In this document: one piece after another, positions 57,458-64,000 of the stretch | Layout: each line of letters opens with the position of its first letter | Position numbering within the stretch: the first letter of the stretch is position 1 | Assembly (NCBI GenBank): GCA_947650365.1 | Contig: OX393557.1 | Span: 31,658,851 to 31,722,850, forward strand | Source: Chamaelirium japonicum | Lineage: Eukaryota > Streptophyta > Magnoliopsida > Liliales > Melanthiaceae | Direction of reading: 5' to 3' | DNA: 64,000 bases | Made by a program: the position numbers and the translations under genes | The notes under the pieces: model-generated | Seen by the model: only the letters and a program-made list of their open reading frames with translations | Databases searched by the model: none | What the model was told of the DNA's origin: nothing

Positions 57458-57572
57458 ACTGTAACTGTGCAGCCAGAAAGAGCATAGAGGCTTCCGACCT
57501 TATCACCCTTCATAATGGTCATACTCCCTTTAGATACCATGAGTACTTGACCACCTTGACCAGTGTACTTGC

Positions 57573-59904
57573 TGTTAGAATTGGTGAGGTCTATAGCTCG
57601 TAAAAACCTATAGTTTAGCTATGTATGGTTGATAGTATAAGATTGCATCTAGGTACGTACCTTAGTACGTGTTCTGATTACAGAACAGAGAGCCATGGCT
57701 ACATGGTAATCCTCTTGAGTGGGAGACTCAAGGGACTGGTCCCATGTAACCTAAATACGTTCGCAGCTCTGATTAGGGTTGGTCGCCCTATCAGGATAAG
57801 CTGTTGGGATGACAGAGCGTGGGTGTCTCCACCACGGTCATTACCAGGCACAGTGTCTGTGGCCGAACGGAACCAACACGGTGCACAGATCGATGAGCAG
57901 ACATCGGTGCACTAAACCGTGTTTCTGCTTAGGGTAAAACGGTCCTAAACCCTGAGGAACCATGTCTGGTGGACTAACCAGTTGTGTGGTGCTTTGGCGC
58001 ACCAATGTGTGAGGATCCGGATGCAGTGATCCAAAACCACGGTGTACTGGGTTACCCGGCTGGCGTTGCATCAGCATGTCACTCCTGCAGGCTATCCACA
58101 CCCCTAACGGGAGGTGCGTTCCTTTGTTTGACCTACGTCGTATTAAACCCTGGCCAGGTGGTCATCAGTTGGACTGGTGACGGATCCGGTTGCTCGAAAG
58201 AGTAATCGGAGATACGACGTATGTGGTCAACCTGGAAGGAACCGAGTCATATGAGCACTCGAGTCTGACGGTATTCTCCACCGCTCGAGTTGCGTCATGG
58301 CACCAGTAGAGGGACAGCGAGTTTACCATACTAAGCGGAGAGCAGGGGTATGTAGGAGAACATAGTAAGTCCGGGGGGATTGGAGTGCAGCCTGTGTCGC
58401 ACTCTGGGTGGCTACGCAGGTTAACTCGGACTCAGAGGATCGATGGTACACTCGGGTAGTGTGTCGATCGAGTCTGAGTTGGAAGCCATGAACCCTGGTC
58501 CCTGAAGGTTCCACCTTATCGACATTATGTACGGTTCTTAAACCATCTCCTCGAAACACAGAACGTAGTTAGAGGAAGCGAGAAATCTAAGCATACGCTC
58601 CGTGAGTGCTTCGCACTAGTGCACGGTAGATGCGTAGCTACGTGTGTACACTAAGGGGAAACCCTAGGTTAGTGCAGAGACGCATGTAGCAATTCCTTGT
58701 CATAAGTGGACTTTGCCATATGGGTGCGATGCACCGGGACATGTTGCGAGTTGACTAGTTGACTTCACTAGGGGCACCCTATGGGAACCTCAGAGAATAG
58801 TGAAATCACTGGTGCACTTCACTTATGTGTGCCTTGCAAAGTCTCGTACACAAGGAACGGCCAACTATTGACATAAGGGCGTTTTGGTCATACCATGCGC
58901 CACTATGCACTAAGGGGGCCGGCCCTAAGTGTTGAGAGACTGGTCAAGGCCGGCCCCATTAGTTTCGGGAGGTTGTTGCCTCCGATGAAGGGGCCGGTTA
59001 TGAGGCGCAGAAAACGGGCTGGTTTTGACCGTTTTCGAAAACAAGGAAAGGATAGAGATAAAGAAGAGATATATAGGGATAAGGTTTGAATCAATCATCC
59101 TTATCCATACTGTCCTTATCCATATGGATAGGCCGGCTATATATATGAGAAGGAGAGAGAGGGTGCACGAAATTAGTAGCATGGGCAAGCCCTAGGGCCG
59201 GCCATGCAAGCCATGGGGAAGCCCTAGCCGCCCCCTCTCCTCTCTTCGCATCTCCTCTCTCATCTCTCTCTCCCTCGCTTGCGCCATTGGATGGCGACTC
59301 GTCTTCCTCGCGTGATGTTTCGTAGAAGGAGAAGGCTCGTCGTATGGAGGCACTCAGAGATCCATCGATGAGGTGCCGTGGATCGTGTGAGATCGGGTGA
59401 ACTAGAAGGAGTCTCCCGCAACCTTTTGCTGTCCAGAATCTGCACAGAAAATCAGCGTTGTTTCTGTGATTCCGGGAGCTACAGAAGTCCAAACGACGTT
59501 AAACTTGTTAGAAAAGTTGCGTCTCGAAGTTGGCTACCTTTAGTCCAAATTTCATCCCAATCAGAGTTCGGAGCAGAAAGTTATGGCCGTCGTACCGAAG
59601 CTATGTCGAGCAGATCCGTAGCCCGTCTCCATCGACAAAGAAGAAATTTGTCGCGGTGAAAGATTCCGCACGCAGGTATGATCTCTAACAAGTAGATCTA
59701 AGATAATTAGAACATGCATTCATGCTAGATTGTTCTTTTGCGTTAGATCGTCGTTAGGGGTTCGAGTAGTTGCCATGCTAGTTTCATACACGCATATGTA
59801 GATCGTTTCGATGAAATTTTTGATATGTAACGCACACCGCTCACGGTCCTCGGACCTATTCTTTGCTTCCGCTGCGGGCCTCTACCATGGATTTATTTCC
59901 AACA
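57573..59904 (+). repeat. 5' LTR of the decayed copia element
   Basis: The end TTTCCAACA at 59904 is set by the primer site that follows. The start TGTTAGAATTGG mirrors that end and is my best choice, but no second LTR is in the window to prove it. A TATA-like CTATATATATGAG lies at 59138-59150. No host gene is seen inside. Confidence 0.55.
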
Positions 59905-59906
59905 AT

Positions 59907-59920
59907 TGGTATCAGAGCCC
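59907..59920 (+). other. Copia primer-binding site
   Basis: TGGTATCAGAGCCC, two bases after the LTR end, matches the 3' end of initiator tRNA-Met. Confidence 0.8.
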
Positions 59921-62900
59921 GCTAGTGGTGTGTGTTTCATGTTTTTCATGAAACCGTCATGTGCGCTTGAATAATATGTGCCGCCATCGGGGTTCTACGA
60001 GTAGATCATGCATAGTATATTTTTTTGTGTGTTCTATGAATCGTTCTAGCAGGGCGCCGCTTCTAAAATTATTCTGGATATGTGATTGCTTGCTACCGGG
60101 GGTCGGACCCCGTGTTAGCGATTTTGTCTGGATGTTTTTTCTTCTGTGTGTGGATAGATTTTAGAGCCATAGTCGGGCAAGAGGTGAAGATTTACCACCC
60201 TTGATTCCCAGGCTTTTGCTAGGTTTGTTTTCCTTTTCTTTCTAGGAAATTGTGTACGAGCGAGCACTTGCTCGAAGCGTACTAGATCTTTTTCGGTTAC
60301 AGATTGAAGAGGAGGACTTGCCGTGGAGATCCACCACCGGGTAGATGAGCGGAACCTTGGAGGACGATGGCGATCCGGCGAAGCGTACACGATGACGGCA
60401 AAGGGCAGAAAGCGTCAGGAGATCGTATACAGAGGCTTGCACCGAATCGAGGAACCTTGCGAAGGAGACAGAGAGCCTGCACTGTGCCAGTCAGGTTCAG
60501 GGGTCGGACCCTGAACTTGATTGAGTTGTGTGCTTGTTTCTTTCAGTAGTTCTTTATATTTCTGTAGAGAACCCCGATGCTATAAGTTAATTATCTGTGT
60601 TAGAGGGATGCCCTTTCCCCTCGGGTCCTAGCGACCTTATAAGGATAGGATTCCACTAGTGATGCCTATTATTTAATTGACCCTTGATGATAGCATGAAT
60701 TCCTCACATTTGGTTATGCCCCCATTAGGTCAACACCCGATTAGTCGTGTGTGCCTATTTGGCAAGCATCGAAACCTAGAATGAGTTGAAATTCTACTAT
60801 GACATCATTCGTCAAATTTATAAGTGCGGCGCCATGGTAGTGGAAAACCTTTCCTGTCAGTCTGACCTTAGACTAGGCTCCAGAGCATTAACATGATAGC
60901 CAGGTTTGCAGAGCATCGACGTTCTTGGGATATGTAATGTGACCCTTGAGTGGAGAAATCCACTTGAGGCAGGGACTACGATATTCCGAGATCGATTAAT
61001 GCTTCGCGAAAGGCTTGAAACGCTAGTGGGAGCACGATATGACCAGGGTCTAGTGTATAGGTTGTCGTGACCTTAGTGTACACTCATACTTGCATTAAAT
61101 AACCCTCAAATTTAATAAGGGATGCAAGAGAGGACTTTTAGAGATCCCCTGGCCTCCACGGCCAATCACTTCGTGCTCGGGTGGGAGGGCATAACTCAAC
61201 AACCCCCTCGGGTGAGAGCTGTGTTTTTCCATGCCAAGCTACGTAGTGATCTCCCTCGGGATATGGCGATTACGGCGCCAAGGGTTCAGGCTTTTACTCA
61301 CCCTCGTGGGGGCCGTTAGAACTTTCGTTCCGTAATTGCCTAGGCTCGTGGTTAAGCATCCAAAGTACACGTGAGGTATTCGTTGCGAAGACAATGGTGA
61401 TCACGTGGTACTGGCCAAAAGATAACCATGGTTCATCAAAGCCCTTAGTTGGCAGATTTGGATAGGGTCAAGGGAAAGACCCGTGTAAGCGGATGACCTG
61501 CACACTGCCCCCTCGGACAGGTGCAGCCTATTCCGAGATCTTACATACATGGTTAAATTAATCCATAGAGGTGTCTTCGCTGTGAGGGTAGCGCTGACAT
61601 TTGGATATAATTAGCTTATTTTCAAAATCCATAAAATAAGTTTTCCTGCATTCATTTTCATTCAACCAAATAGTTCCCCTATCCGCTATCCCATAAGAGA
61701 ACCAGTTATCGGGTCTCTAGCTACGTAGAGCGGAAGCGCTATCTTTAGCTTATGCTTAGGGTAGTAAACGTACATTGGCATCCAATCTAAATATCCCTGT
61801 ACTAGACCTAACGGGTCCAGATATCACTAGGGCACTAACTAGGGCATATGACGACTAGCAAGAGTCTAAGGAGATGTGCAAGTGCTATGTTATAGCAGAC
61901 TTGCGGACAACTCTTTAGAAGCGAGTCAGAGATCTGCCGGGTCTTCTCTAATAAAGTTTTACTTGCATAAGATGTCTGCTAGGCGAAGTCGGTAGACTCA
62001 TCGCTTATCCACCAAGATACTTGTCGGTACCGAGATATCTGAGGGTATTTTTGTTCGGGAATACATACTTGAGTTCCAGATCGAACTAGATTCCAAAGAC
62101 ATAGTACCAGATGACGAGGTGGTGGAAGACGTTTGTCTTGCATCCTTGTCTGGAACCTCAAAGGCGTTGTCAGAGACTTTAGCTTTAACAAGCTAGAGAT
62201 GACAAACGCAGAACTTCTAAGGAGATTTCTAAGAGACAAAGGATGGAATCAAGATTAAAGGCAAAGCCTTTAGTGCTTAACCTAGGTCTTCTTTAGAAGA
62301 ACCTAAGGGAGTAACTTATAAGAGATCGAAAACTATTCTAGTGCAGAAACTAGTGTGGACTCCTAAGTCTGGTAACGCTAAGGACGGAAGTGTTTCCGCT
62401 TTGGCGAGTGTAGGGGGTATTTGAAGATTGAGTATGGCCTCAGGATGTTAGGAGTAAAGTCGCTATCTAGTAGCAGCTCTTATGCTTCTTGGAATGTAGA
62501 CTTCGGGTCTACAAAGATTCAAGAAAAGCAGAAGGCTACTTTATAGTGACGTAATCCTAACATAGGTACTGATGCCATAAGCCGCTGCGGAAGCTGTTAG
62601 GTATGATTGTCTTAGTTTTCCGAAATACGGGTTTTGTTTTTAAAGATGTAGTTCTGTTTCTTTCTTGGTAAATGAAGTTTTTTTAGTTTTAGACAGCACC
62701 GTGGGTGTGTATCTTAAACTGAATAGATAGCTTCATTAATAGAGGAATAGATCAGAATAATCTCTTTGTATTTAATCCTAATTCGGAAATAGATTTCATG
62801 ACAGCTGTAGCGTCTAATTGAAATTCATCTAAATCCTTCAGAGAAGCTATCCCATTTGTGACCCCTCTGATTTAGATATTCTGCCTTAGATAAATTCAAA

Positions 62901-62939
62901 GGTAATAGAAGGCCGAGTTTCTGTTCACAGATTCATCGG
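59921..62939 (+). other. Internal region of the decayed copia, no readable domains
   Basis: Copia leader and gag/protease should lie here. Frames are short and none carries a motif I can name. Confidence 0.4.
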
Positions 62940-63660
62940 AGATCCTTCTAACCTATAAGTGTAATCTGGAAGGCAGAATAACTAAAAGGGACACGAAGGT
63001 ATGGGAGTTAGTTAATTTTGATGTCTATGGTTCCAAGAGCGTCCAGACGATAGAAATCTCTTCGATTTAATCGAGGGAATGAGAACCTATCGGATGGGTT
63101 CCATAGGATCCTGAAGGAGCATGGGATTATCTCCCAATTAAATGCTCCTAGGATGAAACGTCAGAATGAAGTCTCCGAGAGAAGGAATCAGACCCTGTTT
63201 GACATGGTCCGTAGTATGATGAATATTGCCAAATGTACTACCCACCCTTTGGTGGGGTTGTACCTTAAAACAGTAACTTATATCTGAAACTCTCTCTCAT
63301 CTAGATCAATGCCCCAGACCTATAGAGAGCTATGGTCTAAGCGAAAGCTGACACTATAGAGTCTCGAGATATAGGGTTGTCCTGCACTTGTGCAAAAGGA
63401 CAAGAGGGATGAGATGGAGATGTAGTTCCAGGTATATCTGTTTGTAGGTTACCCTTAGGAGGCATAAGGTGGACTGTTCTATAATCTTGAGGTTTGGAAG
63501 GTAATCGTTTCTACGAATACCATCTACCTAGACCAGGATTATATTATAGACCATAAGTTTACCGGTAAGGTAGTTCTGGGTGAACTACTGGGTACTGGTA
63601 GAGAGTGCGCATCTGAAAACGTAGTGGGAGTAGATGATACAAGAAACTAGTATACCAGGT
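62940..63660 (+). mobile_element. Copia integrase remnant
   Basis: Words of the pre-integrase and integrase core are readable in pieces, in the order expected for copia. It is broken, with several interruptions. Confidence 0.75.
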
Positions 63661-63677
63661 ACTGTAGAAACGATTCA

Positions 63678-63941
63678 CTTTGTACCACCACCACCTCGTC
63701 GTTGTGGGACCATCAGAGCTCCTGAAAGATACTATGGAGAAACTTCGATAGTTAATCCAGAGTTTCAGGAGGATGATCCCTAGAGCTACGAAGAAGTAGT
63801 GGGAGCTTCCTTTGTACCACCACCACCTCGTCGTTGTGGGACCATCAGAGCTCCTGAAAGATACTATGGAGAAACTTTGATAGTTAATCCAGAGTTTCAG
63901 GAGGATGATCCCTAGAGCTACAAAGAAGTAGTGGGAGCTTC
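63678..63941 (+). repeat. 132-bp tandem duplication, nearly identical copies
   Basis: Copies at 63678-63809 and 63810-63941 start CTTTGTACCACCACCACC and differ at about two bases. This duplication within the copia remnant is far younger than the element. Confidence 0.93.
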
Positions 63942-64000
63942 CGACAGCTCTGACTGACAAAAGACCATGGAGGCAAATTTACATCAATGTCCCTTGGAAC

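Larger units (their letters stand above)
57573..64000 (+). mobile_element. Decayed Ty1/copia element, 3' part outside the window
   Basis: A long LTR (57573-59904) is followed by a primer-binding site and an internal region. Copia integrase words appear at about 62940-63560: LEGR.TKR, ELVNFDVYG, a SERRNQTL-MVRSMMN-type stretch and DYIIDHK. Integrase ahead of where RT would lie fits copia order. Gag is not clearly readable. It is broken throughout, with many breaks, and looks old. RT and RNase H, if present, lie beyond 64000. Confidence 0.75.

Overview
This is nuclear DNA from a flowering plant, probably a monocot. The plant assignment rests on a KAI2-type receptor gene with a single intron, Ty3/gypsy (Tat lineage) and Ty1/copia retrotransposons, hAT and Harbinger-like miniature elements, tRNA-derived SINEs and LINE 3' ends. 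The monocot guess rests on the strongly G/C-ending codons of KAI2 exon 1 and is weaker. Only two host genes are convincing. Almost everything else is transposon-derived or unrecognised intergenic sequence.

Layout. 1-14922: most of a large Tat-lineage gypsy element (end of the 5' LTR, gag, protease, RT/RNase H, second RNase H, integrase, a long repeat-rich spacer, and a 2.9-kb 3' LTR carrying a 12-copy 70-bp minisatellite). It sits inside the RNase H region of a copia element, whose 3' remnant, short LTR, primer-binding site, a TRIM-type LTR and a gag scrap follow (14923-16700). 16.7-23.6 kb: a cluster of hairpin MITEs plus two 5'-truncated LINE copies with target-site duplications. 23.6-33.3 kb: an LTR-internal-LTR-internal-LTR chain of a non-coding LTR element (LTRs about 1355 bp). 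Its middle LTR is split by a solo LTR related to the gypsy element (27271-29194, flanked by ATCGC). 33.3-38.3 kb: a minus-strand TRIM, MITEs, a probable solo copia LTR and a hAT element with a perfect 8-bp duplication.

38760-43685 (+): KAI2 (HTL/D14-LIKE), two exons coding 274 residues, catalytic triad S95/D217/H246 intact, 4.1-kb intron full of repeats with an apparent GC-AG splice pair. 44.3-47.1 kb: a Harbinger-type MITE, a perfect 19-bp palindrome and a peroxidase-like exon scrap hit by a hAT element that contains a second hAT. 48904-51977 (-): a small glycine-rich protein gene in at least four exons (two of 33 and 45 bp), probably of the TGD5 type (plastid envelope lipid transfer); its 5' exon was not found. 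57.6-64 kb: a much-decayed copia element running off the window.

The two host genes are not functionally linked as far as can be seen; KAI2 signals karrikin or an endogenous KAI2 ligand, and the glycine-rich protein would act in lipid import to plastids. I found no sign of an undescribed multi-gene system. The more unusual points are the GC-AG intron of KAI2, the minisatellite expansion inside the gypsy LTR, the tandem LTR chain, nested transposons with readable target-site duplications, and the micro-exon gene.
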